Part shown: one piece after another, positions 1 to 9,329 of the stretch | How the letters are laid out: every line of letters begins with the position of its first letter | How positions within the stretch are numbered: position 1 is the stretch's first letter | Origin: CAYFZO01 sp965226235 | Lineage (GTDB): Bacteria > Pseudomonadota > Gammaproteobacteria > Poriferisulfidales > Oxydemutatoraceae | Assembly (NCBI GenBank): GCA_965226235.1 | Contig: OZ245335.1 | Coordinates: 186,001 to 250,000 of the forward strand | Direction: 5' to 3' | Length of the DNA: 64,000 bases | Made by a program: the position numbers and the translations under genes | Notes under the pieces: generated by a model | The model's input: the letters and a program-made list of their open reading frames with translations, nothing else | Database searches by the model: none | What the model was told of the DNA's origin: nothing

Positions 1-1679
1 CGGATGGGAAAGACCCGATCAATCTGGTCGTGCCAGCAAATGAGCAAGGGGCTGGCTTCATGGCGTCCGGCTACGCGCGTGCCAGCGGGCGTCCGGGTGT
101 TTTCCTGGTGACTTCGGGGCCTGGCGCGACCAACTCGGTAACGCCGATCCGTGACTGCATGGCAGATTCAATTCCAGTGGTTTTGATCAGCGGTCAGGTG
201 CCGGTCGCCGCGATGGGCACCGACGCTTTCCAGGAAGCGCCCATCTTCAACATCATGAGTGCCTGCGCCAAGCATGTGTTTTTAGTCAAGAATCCGGAAC
301 TGCTCGAAGCGACGATGCGGGCCGCGTTTGAAATAGCCACCAGTGGCCGGCCGGGGCCTGTGGTTGTCGATATTCCCAAGGATGTGCAGAACTGGGAAGG
401 CAGGTATCGCGGTGAGGGGACGCTTGAGTTACGGGGCTATCGCATGCGCACCGAAAGCATGCGTAATAACCGGCTGACGGCAGATCAGTGCCGTGGGTTT
501 TTCGATCGCCTTCGGAAATCTTCTCGCCCGCTGTTGTACGTAGGCGGCGGTGCCATCCATGCCGGCGCGGCCGGGCAACTTCGCGCCTTCAGTGAAGGGT
601 ACGGGATTCCCGCGGTCACGACCTTGATGGGCATCGGCGCCATCGACACCACGAGTGACCTGAGCATGCATATGCTCGGCATGCACGGTACCGCTTACGC
701 CAACTATGCGGTTGAAGATTGCGATACCCTGATCTCCGTGGGGGCCCGGTTTGACGATCGCGTCGCCGGGCGTCCTGATCTGTTCGCGCCCAACGCGCAC
801 TGCATCATGCATATCGACATCGACAGCGCCGAGATCGGCAAGGTCAAGGCCGTAGACTGGCACCATCACGGAGACGCCGCGCAGACCCTGCGCGATTTGA
901 TGGAAAGCGGAGAGAGGATTGCCGGAAAGTTTGACGCATGGCGAAAACATCTGCGGGAGATGAAGCAGGAGTACGCGCTTGATTATGATCGTGACAGCGA
1001 GTTGATACAGCCTTACTACGTTCTGGAAGAATTGAACAAGCTGATTGCCGGAGAGGCTCTGATTACAACGGGCGTCGGGCAGCACCAGATGTGGGCAGCT
1101 CAATACCTGGACTACAAGCACCCGCGTACCTGGCTTACTTCCGGGTCGATGGGTACCATGGGGTTCGGGCTACCGGCCGCGATCGGAGCGCAGTTCGCGT
1201 GTTCTGATAGAATGGTGATCGATATTGATGGTGATGGTAGCCTGCGAATGAATTTTGGCGAGCTTGAGACCGTGACCACCTATGGGTTGCCGATCAAGGT
1301 ATTGCTGTTGAATAACCACGGTGATGGCATGGTGCGACAATGGCAGAAGACCTTTTTCAAGAACCGGTTTGTCGGCAGCGATAAGTCTCTTCGTCGCAAG
1401 GACTTCGTCGCGGCCGCGCGTGCCGATGGTTTTCCTTTCGCGCGCAGGATCGAGCGCAAGGAGCAGGTGCTTCCCTTGCTAAAGGAGTTTGTCGAAACCC
1501 GCGAGTCGGCTTTCCTGGAAGTGATAATCGATCAGGACGCCGGGGTATATCCCATGGTCAGCCCGGGCATGGGGTATCGGCAGATGATTACCGGCGACCA
1601 CATCAAACGACGTGAAGATGATCTTCACGAAGAAGCGACGGAGTCTGTCGATCCGATCAAAAGCCCGAATATGTTTTAA
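1..1679 (+). CDS. Acetolactate synthase-type ThDP enzyme, 5' part missing at window edge
   Basis: A thiamin-diphosphate enzyme of the acetohydroxyacid synthase catalytic-subunit family, which condenses two 2-oxoacids with loss of CO2. The frame is open to the left edge (codons from base 3), so the true start lies outside; roughly the first 50 residues are missing, because the visible part begins just before NEQGAGFMASGYAR, which carries the ThDP-activating Glu. The SGPGATN turn, TDAFQEA segment, GDGS motif (1230-1241) and following NN of the ThDP/Mg site, and MVRQWQ are all present. No ilvN-type regulatory subunit follows; instead a second ThDP synthase starts 50 bp downstream and an aldehyde dehydrogenase after that. 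Substrate is not provable from sequence, and the residues just before MVRQWQ (HGDG) differ from the usual form. Confidence 0.85.
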   Translation, partial: DGKDPINLVVPANEQGAGFMASGYARASGRPGVFLVTSGPGATNSVTPIRDCMADSIPVVLISGQVPVAAMGTDAFQEAPIFNIMSACAKHVFLVKNPELLEATMRAAFEIATSGRPGPVVVDIPKDVQNWEGRYRGEGTLELRGYRMRTESMRNNRLTADQCRGFFDRLRKSSRPLLYVGGGAIHAGAAGQLRAFSEGYGIPAVTTLMGIGAIDTTSDLSMHMLGMHGTAYANYAVEDCDTLISVGARFDDRVAGRPDLFAPNAHCIMHIDIDSAEIGKVKAVDWHHHGDAAQTLRDLMESGERIAGKFDAWRKHLREMKQEYALDYDRDSELIQPYYVLEELNKLIAGEALITTGVGQHQMWAAQYLDYKHPRTWLTSGSMGTMGFGLPAAIGAQFACSDRMVIDIDGDGSLRMNFGELETVTTYGLPIKVLLLNNHGDGMVRQWQKTFFKNRFVGSDKSLRRKDFVAAARADGFPFARRIERKEQVLPLLKEFVETRESAFLEVIIDQDAGVYPMVSPGMGYRQMITGDHIKRREDDLHEEATESVDPIKSPNMF

Positions 1680-1728
1680 GTCCGTTGCACGGAGAGGTAC
1701 AGGGTTTGGGAACAGGGGGCAGGGTGTT

Positions 1729-3387
1729 ATGAAAGCGGCAGAGTTATTTGTTCGATGCCTGGAAAACGAGGGAGTCGAATACATTTTTGGTATTCCGGGA
1801 GAAGAAAACATCGATTTGATGGATGTTCTTCTTGATAGCGACATACGCTTCATTACCACGCGCCACGAACAGGGCGCCGCGTTCATGGCCGATGTGTACG
1901 GGCGCCTGACAGGATCGCCGGGGGTGTGTCTGGCAACGCTGGGTCCTGGGGCGACCAACCTGGTGACCGGTTTCGCCGATGCGAATATGGACTTTGCGCC
2001 CATCGTCGGTATCGCAGGTCAGGGGGCGACCTCACGTATGCATAAGGAGAGCCATCAGGTGCTTGACCTGGTCAGGCTGTTTGCTCCGATTTCAAAATAC
2101 AGCGTCGGTATCAGAACCACCGAGGTGATCACCGAAGTAATACGCAAGGCGTTCAAGTTTGCAAAAATAGAAAAGCCTGGCGGCTGTTTTATCGATTTTC
2201 CTGAAAATATCGCGAAAGCACAGGTCGATGGTTTCGAGCCCCTGGCGATTGTAGACATTGAGCCTCCCCAGGCCCCGGAGAGCAAAATAAAGGAAGCCGT
2301 AGACTTGATCGCCCATGCGGATTTTCCGCTTCTTCTCGCGGGCAACGGCGTGGTGCGAGGGCATGCCAGCCGGCAACTGGGCGAATTTGTCACACGTTCC
2401 GGGGTGTCGATCGCCAACACTTTCATGGCCAAGGGGGTGGTGCCTTTTTCGGATGAATTCAGCCTGGGTACCGTAGGGCTGCAGGCCAATGACCACGTCG
2501 CCTGTGGGTTCGCACGCGCCGATGTCGTTATCTGTGTCGGCTATGACATGGTCGAATATCACCCCTACCTGTGGAACCCGGGGAAAGACAAGATCATCAT
2601 CCACATCGACGCAAGCCCCGCGGAAGTCGACGCGCACTATACCCCGTCGTGTCCGGTCCTTGGCAATATCGCTTCTTCACTCGAGCGCCTCTCCGAGCAG
2701 ATTGCCGGCAAGCGGGATTTGCTGAAGTCCCGGAAACAGCATCTCTATGCCGGAACCCTGCGCGACATCATTGCCGAAGAACTAAATAGCTGTGCTGAAG
2801 ATAAAGGGTTCCCGGTCAAGCCACAAAAAATAATATGGGACCTGCGCCAGGTACTCGGGGATGAAGACATCGTGATTTCCGATGTCGGTGCGCACAAGAT
2901 GTGGATCGCCAGGATGTATCAGGCCGAAGCCCCCAACACCTGCATCATCTCGAACGGTTTTGCTTCCATGGGAATTGCCGTTCCGGGCGCCGTTGCCGCC
3001 AAACTGGTTCATCCGGATCGCCACATCGTGGCGGTCACCGGCGACGCTGGCTTTTTGATGAACTCCCAGGAGATCGAAACCGCGTTGAGAATTGGCGTAC
3101 CGTTCGTGATCCTGATCTGGCGGGACGACGAGTACGGATTGATTACGTGGCACCAGATGAAGACTTTCGGGCGCAAGAGCCATACCAGCTTTGGCAACCC
3201 GGATTTCGTTAAATACGCCCAGAGCTTTGGAGCAAAAGGCTACCGCGTGGAAGCAAGTGACGAACTCGTTCCGATTCTGAAGCAGGCAATTTCCGACGAT
3301 ACCGTGTCGGTGATTGATTGTCCGGTCGACTACTCGGTCAACATGCAGTTTACCGAGCGCATGGGGAAACTGGTTTGCCCCATTTGA
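1729..3387 (+). CDS. AlsS-type acetolactate synthase (ThDP-dependent)
   Basis: 552-residue ThDP enzyme resembling catabolic acetolactate synthase (pyruvate + pyruvate to 2-acetolactate + CO2). The ATG at 1729 is chosen because family homology starts there (MKAAELFVRCLENEGV), with a purine-rich AGGGGGCAGGG just upstream; the frame stays open further upstream but that part overlaps the preceding gene and looks non-coding. Visible motifs: HEQGAAFMADVYGR with the ThDP-activating Glu, LGPGATNLVTG, GDAGFLMNSQEIET as the ThDP/Mg motif, and the AlsS-like tail NPDFVKYAQSFGAKG. It lies between an IlvB-like gene and an aldehyde dehydrogenase, all co-directional with gaps of 50 and 26 bp, so an operon is likely. 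The physiological product of the trio is unknown; anabolic or other carboligase roles remain possible. Confidence 0.85.
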   Translation: MKAAELFVRCLENEGVEYIFGIPGEENIDLMDVLLDSDIRFITTRHEQGAAFMADVYGRLTGSPGVCLATLGPGATNLVTGFADANMDFAPIVGIAGQGATSRMHKESHQVLDLVRLFAPISKYSVGIRTTEVITEVIRKAFKFAKIEKPGGCFIDFPENIAKAQVDGFEPLAIVDIEPPQAPESKIKEAVDLIAHADFPLLLAGNGVVRGHASRQLGEFVTRSGVSIANTFMAKGVVPFSDEFSLGTVGLQANDHVACGFARADVVICVGYDMVEYHPYLWNPGKDKIIIHIDASPAEVDAHYTPSCPVLGNIASSLERLSEQIAGKRDLLKSRKQHLYAGTLRDIIAEELNSCAEDKGFPVKPQKIIWDLRQVLGDEDIVISDVGAHKMWIARMYQAEAPNTCIISNGFASMGIAVPGAVAAKLVHPDRHIVAVTGDAGFLMNSQEIETALRIGVPFVILIWRDDEYGLITWHQMKTFGRKSHTSFGNPDFVKYAQSFGAKGYRVEASDELVPILKQAISDDTVSVIDCPVDYSVNMQFTERMGKLVCPI

Positions 3388-3413
3388 GCTGCCAGGAACG
3401 GCGGGAAGGAAAC

Positions 3414-4847
3414 ATGGACTACAGTTACACGTCGATGGTGGTTGGGGGTCGGCATGTCGGTGAGCAGGAGGTTTATTCCCCGTGGAACGGGGAGCGCATC
3501 GGTAGCGTCAAAACCGTGAATGCCGAAATTGCCGACCAGGCAGTTGAAACCGCATACGAGACGTATCGCCGACGTGACGCCTGGCTTGCGCCGCAGCGGC
3601 GCGTCGAAATTTTTGAAAAGGCCAGGGAGATCATCCTGTCGCGCGTTGAAGAACTCAGCGTGCAGGCGGCGGCTGAAGGCGGCAAGCCGTTGGTTGATTC
3701 GCGCGTCGAGGTATTGCGCGCTGCGGATGGCTTGCAAAGCTGCATCGAGTGTGTCCGTACCGCGCACGGCGAAGAAATCCCCATGGGGGTTACCGCGAGT
3801 TCGCTGCATCGCCTGGCGATGACGCGTCGTGAGCCGATTGGCGTGGTGTTTTCCATCAGCGCGTTTAACCATCCGTTGAATTTGATCGTCCATCAGGTGG
3901 CTCCCGCGATCGCGGCAGGGTGCCCGGTGCTGGTAAAACCCTCGGGATATACGCCACTGTCTTGCTTCGCTTTCGTTGCAATACTGCGCGAGGCGGGGTT
4001 GCCCGAGGAGTATTGCCAGGTCCTCCAGGTAGACAGGAAAGTCGCGGAAGCTTTGGTTCATAGCGAAAAGATCGGTTTTCTGAGTTTCATCGGCAGCGCC
4101 CGGGTTGGCTGGCATCTGCGCAGCCTGCTTGCGCCGGGGAGCGGATGCGTCCTGGAGCACGGCGGCGCGGCACCGGTTGTCATCGCTGCGGACGCGGATC
4201 TTGAGGACACTTTGCCGTTGCTCGCCAAAGGTGGTTTCTACCATGCCGGGCAGGTTTGCGTGTCAGTGCAACGGGTGTACGCGCATGCCTCGGTTTTTGA
4301 GCGGGTCTGTGATGAACTCGCGGCGCGGGCAACCAGGATGAAGATCGGCGATCCGGTCTTGCCGGATACCGAAGTCGGCCCCTTGATCACGCGCACCGAG
4401 GTGGATCGGGTTGAGCAATGGGTCAACGAGGCGGTCGCCGGCGGCGCGAAGCTGGTCTGCGGCGGTGAGCGGGTGGGCGATACCGCGTACGCGTGCACGG
4501 TACTCGCGAATCCGCCTGAGGATGCAAAAGTCGGTTGTGAAGAAATCTTCGGCCCCGTGGTCTGCGTATATTCCTACACCGACCTCGAGGATGCGATTAA
4601 CCGGGCGAACGCCGTGCCGTACGCGTTTCAGGCGGCGGTTCTGACCCGGGACATAGACACCGCGATGCGCTGTTATCGACAGCTTGAGGCCGCCACGGTG
4701 ATGATCAATGACCACACCGCGTTCCGTGTGGATTGGATGCCTTTTGGCGGTTATAAGCGTTCCGGCTATGGACGCGGCGGGATTCGCTATACGTTTGAAA
4801 GTATGCAAATCGAGAAAATGATGGTTGTGCGCTCCCGCGGCTTGTAG
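3414..4847 (+). CDS. NAD(P)-dependent aldehyde dehydrogenase
   Basis: 477-residue aldehyde dehydrogenase superfamily protein that oxidises an aldehyde to an acid. The ATG at 3414 has a GGAAGGAA Shine-Dalgarno element. The general-base Glu is E248 within LEHGGAAPV and the nucleophile is C282 in YHAGQVCVS; a Rossmann-type cofactor region (SFIGSARVG) precedes them. LEHGG instead of the common LELGG points to the lactaldehyde/phosphonoacetaldehyde-like branch (ALDH family 21 type), though that assignment is from memory of the family pattern. Its position straight after two carboligase genes suggests that it uses an aldehyde made or consumed by them. The substrate is unknown. Confidence 0.85.
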   Translation: MDYSYTSMVVGGRHVGEQEVYSPWNGERIGSVKTVNAEIADQAVETAYETYRRRDAWLAPQRRVEIFEKAREIILSRVEELSVQAAAEGGKPLVDSRVEVLRAADGLQSCIECVRTAHGEEIPMGVTASSLHRLAMTRREPIGVVFSISAFNHPLNLIVHQVAPAIAAGCPVLVKPSGYTPLSCFAFVAILREAGLPEEYCQVLQVDRKVAEALVHSEKIGFLSFIGSARVGWHLRSLLAPGSGCVLEHGGAAPVVIAADADLEDTLPLLAKGGFYHAGQVCVSVQRVYAHASVFERVCDELAARATRMKIGDPVLPDTEVGPLITRTEVDRVEQWVNEAVAGGAKLVCGGERVGDTAYACTVLANPPEDAKVGCEEIFGPVVCVYSYTDLEDAINRANAVPYAFQAAVLTRDIDTAMRCYRQLEAATVMINDHTAFRVDWMPFGGYKRSGYGRGGIRYTFESMQIEKMMVVRSRGL

Positions 4848-4865
4848 GAGGCTTTTCTCTTCGCA

Positions 4866-6164
4866 TTGAATCAGCGCTCATTGAATCATCGCTCTGGCAG
4901 CAAGATGGATACGGCCGACACTCTCGTCACTCGACAGCATGGAAAGCAGTTGGGGCTCTCCCAGGATATTTTCCCGAAGCGGATACTCGACATCATCCGC
5001 TCCCTGAACAAGGGCGGGCACACGGCTTACGTCGTCGGCGGTGGCGTGCGTGATTTTTTACTCGGGGCCAAGCCCAAGGATTTTGACGTGGCAACCAGCG
5101 CGCGTCCCGAACAGGTCGTCCGGTTATTGCCTAGATGCCGGATCATCGGCAAGCGGTTTCGTATTGTTCATGTGCGCGATCGGCGCGAGATCACCGAAGT
5201 CTCGACGTTCAGGGCGTTTCTGGCAAATACCGGCAACAGCATCGTCAAGGACGGGCTGATTATCAAGGACAACACTTACGGATCTCTGGAAGAGGACATC
5301 CTGCGTCGGGATTTCACAGTGAACGCCATGTATTACGACCCGGTTTCACAGGACCTGGTGTGCCATGCCAACGCCATAGCCGATATCAGGAACCGCTTTT
5401 TGCGATCGATCGGCGATCCTCGGGTGCGTTACCAGGAAGATCCGGTGAGGATGCTGCGAGCCATTCGTTTTGCGGCCAAGCTCAAATTGCGGATGGCGGA
5501 TGACGTGGCGGAGAACATTCACGTGCTCGCTGCTTCGATCGGGGACGTGCCGTCGTCAAGGTTGTTCGAGGAGAGCGTCAAGCTGTTTCACAGTGGTGCT
5601 GCTGCCGAAGCGTACCGGTTGTTGAAGCAGTATGGTATTTTTGAAATACTTTACCCCAGGGTTGCGCAACGCATCCGCGCATACGACGATGGAAAATCCA
5701 GGGAGGATTTTTTACTGGCATTGCTAGGCAATACCGATGAGCGTATTGCTTCCGGTAAGCCGGTGACCCCTGCCTTTGTGCTGGCAGCCTTGTTCTGGTT
5801 GGCCGCCGAGCATTTGTCCCGACAAGCGCGTGAGGGCAGTGAGGTCCTGAGTTGGCAACACGCTTTCAAGCTGGCTTGGTCGCAACAGCAAAGACAGGTA
5901 TCGGCGCCGCGTCGACTGATCGCGGTTGCCCGGGAAATCTGCCTGTTGCAGGGGCGGTTTGGCAGCAACAGGAAAAAGCATATTCACTTTGTTTTCAATC
6001 ATTCCCGTTTTCGCGCGGCGTATGATTTTCTATGCATGCGGGCAGCCAGCGGTTTTGGGGACCCGGCGCAGGCCGACTGGTGGACGCGGTTTCAGGAAAC
6101 CGACGGTAGCGGGCGCAAGCGAATGTTGCGTGAACGCAGCAACAAGCCAGCCAGGCGCGATTGA
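4866..6164 (+). CDS. pcnB: Poly(A) polymerase I
   Basis: 432-residue class II nucleotidyltransferase that adds poly(A) tails to RNA 3' ends and so promotes RNA decay. The catalytic core GGGVRDFLLGAKPKDFDVAT holds the GG-x(n)-DxD signature with D72 and D74; the RRDFTVNAM and EDPVRMLRAIRFAAKL motifs of the head and neck follow. The arginine-rich C-terminus fits PcnB and argues against a CCA-adding enzyme. Start is uncertain: TTG 4866 lies 14 nt after an AGGAGG, while ATG 4905 has no clear ribosome site; homology does not decide. It heads the conserved pcnB-folK-panB-panC order. Confidence 0.93.
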   Translation: MNQRSLNHRSGSKMDTADTLVTRQHGKQLGLSQDIFPKRILDIIRSLNKGGHTAYVVGGGVRDFLLGAKPKDFDVATSARPEQVVRLLPRCRIIGKRFRIVHVRDRREITEVSTFRAFLANTGNSIVKDGLIIKDNTYGSLEEDILRRDFTVNAMYYDPVSQDLVCHANAIADIRNRFLRSIGDPRVRYQEDPVRMLRAIRFAAKLKLRMADDVAENIHVLAASIGDVPSSRLFEESVKLFHSGAAAEAYRLLKQYGIFEILYPRVAQRIRAYDDGKSREDFLLALLGNTDERIASGKPVTPAFVLAALFWLAAEHLSRQAREGSEVLSWQHAFKLAWSQQQRQVSAPRRLIAVAREICLLQGRFGSNRKKHIHFVFNHSRFRAAYDFLCMRAASGFGDPAQADWWTRFQETDGSGRKRMLRERSNKPARRD

Positions 6165-6308
6165 TTTCCCCGAGCCGCATGGACATTGAACGGCGGGTGG
6201 TGATGTCCGCCGTCGTCATGCGGGTTCTACGCGGCGCGAAGCGCATTTGGATCAAGCCGGAACTCCGCTGCGTTCATTTCCCGTGCATTCCTTGAGGATC
6301 GGGTTTCA

Positions 6309-6794
6309 GTGTCGCAAGCGGTAGCGGCGGTAGCCGTCGGCGCCAACCTGGGAGACGCGCGGACGAGCGTCGCGCGTGCCATGGATGAGTTGGAGCATAT
6401 CGGCGGCACGCGGGTACGTGCGCGGTCGGACCTGTACCGTAGTGCGCCGGTGGGGCCGGCGGGACAACCCGACTACATCAATGCCGCCGCCGTGCTCGAA
6501 ACCTCCCTGATGCCATTGGAACTACTCAGCGCGTTGCAGGCGATCGAGAACCGATTCGGCCGTGACCGTTCGGTAGAGCACTGGGGGCCACGCGTTATCG
6601 ATCTGGACCTGGTGACATACGAGGATCAGAGGATTGATGAGGAGCGCTTGACGCTGCCGCATCCCGAGGCGCACCATCGCTGCTTCGTGTTGGTGCCGTT
6701 GGCGCAGATCGCACCGGAGACGCTTATTCCCGGGCACGGGCGGGTACGCGACCTTGTCTGCAAATGCGATACTGGTACAGTGCAAAGGCTGTAG
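6309..6794 (+). CDS. folK: 2-amino-4-hydroxy-6-hydroxymethyldihydropteridine pyrophosphokinase (HPPK)
   Basis: 161-residue cytosolic enzyme of folate synthesis that transfers pyrophosphate from ATP to 6-hydroxymethyl-7,8-dihydropterin. It starts at GTG 6309, directly followed by the N-terminal VAVGANLGD motif. The HPPK signature WGPRVIDLDLVTY, with the two metal-binding aspartates, and LPHPEAHHRCFVLVPL are intact, and the length is typical. It lies between pcnB and panB as in many gammaproteobacteria. Confidence 0.95.
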   Translation: MSQAVAAVAVGANLGDARTSVARAMDELEHIGGTRVRARSDLYRSAPVGPAGQPDYINAAAVLETSLMPLELLSALQAIENRFGRDRSVEHWGPRVIDLDLVTYEDQRIDEERLTLPHPEAHHRCFVLVPLAQIAPETLIPGHGRVRDLVCKCDTGTVQRL

Positions 6795-7115
6795 CATTGA
6801 TCCTGTCCGCGCCTGAGTCGGCCTGGGTCGCTTGTATCGGATGCAAGTCATGTTGTGCGTCTGGCTTAGGCATAAAAATGCGCGACTGTTATGAGGAACC
6901 GGTTGAACCATGTATTCTGATTTTCCTGCGATGAGCGGAGCTGGCTTGCGGGTGATCGAGGCCTCAGGTTGAGTCGTGTCGATGCCGAAGGTGATGAGCG
7001 TTGTTTGCCCGCATGGATCGATCGGGTGCCTGGCTGAGAGATGTCATCGACTGCGCGGCGCCGTAACCCGGCTCAGGCCGTTGGCCAGAGACCTGGATCG
7101 GAACCCCGCGAAGCC
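6795..7115. other. Intergenic region folK-panB, no gene seen
   Basis: About 320 bp without a supportable gene. The frame of panB stays open back to 7041 and could be read as a 25-residue N-terminal extension, but that stretch is basic, low in conservation signal and longer than the family norm. No clear terminator hairpin or convincing promoter was recognised. Confidence 0.5.
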
Positions 7116-7931
7116 ATGAATACGCGCGCGGAGTTCGCAGGAGTCACATTTGACTCGCTGCGAAAAATGAAAGCCAAAGGCGGCGAGAAGATCGCCTGCC
7201 TGACCGCTTACGATGCCACGTTTGCGCGGGTTCTGGATACTGCCGGGGTCGATGTGGTTCTGGTCGGGGACACGCTTGGCATGGTGATACAAGGCAAGGA
7301 GACAACGGTGCCGGTGAGCGTTTCCGACATGGTGTATCACTGCGGTTGCGTAGCGCGTGGCGTACAACGCGCGCTGGTCTTGTGCGATATGCCGTTCATG
7401 AGCTATTCCAGCGTTGACCAGACTTTGGAAAACGCGGCTCGTTTGATGCAGGCAGGCGGTGCCCATGGCGTGAAGCTCGAGGCCGGGGAGCACCAGGTGG
7501 AGATCTTGCGGGAGCTCGCGGCCTGCGGCATTCCATGCTGTGCCCATCTAGGCTTGCGCCCGCAATGGGTGTACAAATCAGGCGGCTATCAGGTGCAGGC
7601 GAAAAGCGCTACCGATGCACAGCAACTGCTCAAGGAGGCGAAGTTGCTCGAAGAAGCGGGTGCCGATCTGCTGCTGATCGAGTGCGTGCCGGCACGTGTC
7701 GCCGAGCAAGTGCGCGATGCAGTGGACATCCCGGTCATCGGTATCGGCGCCGGTGCTGGTTGCGATGGTCAGGTGTTGGTGCTCTATGACGTGCTCGGCA
7801 TCAGCAAAGCACCGCCGCGATTTGCCAAAGACTTTCTGCGCGGACAGAGCTCGGTGGCATCCGCGGTACAAGCCTACGTAAAAGCGGTCAAATCCGGCGA
7901 GTTTCCTACCGATCTGCATACTTATTTCTGA
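7116..7931 (+). CDS. panB: 3-methyl-2-oxobutanoate hydroxymethyltransferase
   Basis: 271 residues, the usual PanB size. It transfers a hydroxymethyl group from 5,10-methylene-tetrahydrofolate to 2-oxoisovalerate, giving ketopantoate, the first step to pantothenate. ATG 7116 is preferred over GTG/ATG codons upstream because TFDSLRKMKAKGEKIACLTAYD-like family sequence begins right after it. LVGDTLGMV (metal-binding Asp), LCDMPFMSY, the GVKLEAGE segment with the catalytic Glu region, and the GIGAGAGCDGQVLVLYD signature are visible. It is followed at 72 bp by panC and then panD, which use its product. Confidence 0.95.
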   Translation: MNTRAEFAGVTFDSLRKMKAKGGEKIACLTAYDATFARVLDTAGVDVVLVGDTLGMVIQGKETTVPVSVSDMVYHCGCVARGVQRALVLCDMPFMSYSSVDQTLENAARLMQAGGAHGVKLEAGEHQVEILRELAACGIPCCAHLGLRPQWVYKSGGYQVQAKSATDAQQLLKEAKLLEEAGADLLLIECVPARVAEQVRDAVDIPVIGIGAGAGCDGQVLVLYDVLGISKAPPRFAKDFLRGQSSVASAVQAYVKAVKSGEFPTDLHTYF

Positions 7932-8002
7932 AGCAGTCGCGGCGCTTGCTTTTGGGCACCTGTGCCGGTAAAAAATTGGATGAAGGCGTTGGAGCGAGAA
8001 CG

Positions 8003-8875
8003 ATGCATTTTGTCAGCACCATAGCGGAAGCAAGAAAGCGTGTGGCAGCGTGGCGCAAAGCCGGTCGGCGCGTCGCCCTGGTTCCTACGATGGGGAATCT
8101 CCACCGTGGTCATCTGGCCTTGATCTCCGCCGCTGCCATGCATGCCGAGAAAATCGCTGTGAGTATTTTTGTCAACCCGCTGCAATTTGACGACGAGGGG
8201 GATCTGCAAGCCTACCCAAGAACGCTCGCGGCCGACCTCGAGGTGTTGCGCGCGCAGAATGTAGCACTGGCGTTTGCTCCTGGTCGCGAAGAGATGTATC
8301 CACCGCGTTGCGCGCAGGGCGTGTGCGTTGACCCAGGCGATCTTGGCACTGTGCTTTGCGGCGCGGACCGCCCTGGGCATTTTGCCGGTGTCGCTACGGT
8401 CGTGGTCAAGCTGTTCAACGTATTCCAGCCCGACGTGGCGGTATTTGGTGAAAAGGATTATCAGCAACTGGTTCTGATCAGAAGGCTGGTACGGTGTCTG
8501 AACTTCAGTGTCCGCGTTGTGGCTGTGCCAACGGTGCGGGAACCCAGCGGTCTGGCCTTGAGTTCTCGCAATGAATACCTGGATGAAGAGCAGAAACGGC
8601 GCGCCGCGACTTTGTACCAGGTGCTACAGGCTACCGCTGCGGCACTGAGAAACGAGGCAGAAATGACCGCAGCGCAGCACTTGATCGACGGCGCTCGTGC
8701 CAGGATCGAATCGGCGGGGCTGTCCCCTGATTACGTCGAGTTGCGTGATCTGCATACGCTGGAGCCACTCGATCCCCACGCTGTCGCCCCAGGTTCCCGG
8801 ATTATCCTGGGTGCGGCACGGATCGGAACAGCGCGGTTGATAGACAATGTGATCGTGGACCAGGCATCATCGTGA
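8003..8875 (+). CDS. panC: Pantothenate synthetase (pantoate-beta-alanine ligase)
   Basis: 290-residue ATP-dependent ligase that joins pantoate and beta-alanine. ATG 8003 follows GGAGCGAGAACG, a good ribosome site, and is at the normal family start. The HxGH nucleotidyltransferase motif is HRGH at residues 34-37 (PTMGNLHRGH). FVNPLQF, the VFGEKDYQQL segment and the SSRNEYL motif that replaces KMSKS are all present. Beta-alanine would come from PanD encoded 65 bp downstream. Confidence 0.96.
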   Translation: MHFVSTIAEARKRVAAWRKAGRRVALVPTMGNLHRGHLALISAAAMHAEKIAVSIFVNPLQFDDEGDLQAYPRTLAADLEVLRAQNVALAFAPGREEMYPPRCAQGVCVDPGDLGTVLCGADRPGHFAGVATVVVKLFNVFQPDVAVFGEKDYQQLVLIRRLVRCLNFSVRVVAVPTVREPSGLALSSRNEYLDEEQKRRAATLYQVLQATAAALRNEAEMTAAQHLIDGARARIESAGLSPDYVELRDLHTLEPLDPHAVAPGSRIILGAARIGTARLIDNVIVDQASS

Positions 8876-8940
8876 ACAGCTTCCCGGAAGTGCTAGAATA
8901 CGGTGCGGTAAAGTTTTGACGCCCCAGGGTTTGATCACTC

Positions 8941-9321
8941 ATGGAACTGAATTTTCTTAAATCCAAATTGCATCAGGCGTGCGTCACGCACGCCGAGCTG
9001 GATTACGATGGTTCCTGCGCGATTGATGCTGCGTTGCTCAAAGCGGCCGGTATCTCCGCATACGAACAGATCGACATCTATAATCTCCGCAACGGTTCCC
9101 GTTTGACGACTTATGCAACCATGGCTGAGGCTGGCAGCGGTATTATTTCAATGAATGGTGCCGCCGCCCACAAGGCGGATCCGGGAGACCGCGTGATTAT
9201 CTGTTGTTATTGCAGGCTATCAGGCGCCGAAGCGCATTCTCACCGCCCCCGGCTACTTTATCTGGACGAGCACAACCGCATCGTACGAACCCAATCCTCG
9301 ATCCCAGTTCAAGCTGCTTGA
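8941..9321 (+). CDS. panD: Aspartate 1-decarboxylase proenzyme
   Basis: 126-residue pyruvoyl enzyme that makes beta-alanine from L-aspartate. The self-cleavage site is G24-S25 within DYDGSCAID; S25 becomes the pyruvoyl cofactor after processing, normally helped by PanZ or unassisted. ATG 8941 fits the family start (MELNFLKSKLHQACVT). Last gene of the panBCD group. The 3' end faces the end of ppc only 8 bp away, so the two converge. Confidence 0.96.
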   Translation: MELNFLKSKLHQACVTHAELDYDGSCAIDAALLKAAGISAYEQIDIYNLRNGSRLTTYATMAEAGSGIISMNGAAAHKADPGDRVIICCYCRLSGAEAHSHRPRLLYLDEHNRIVRTQSSIPVQAA

Positions 9322-9329
9322 TCAAAGAG

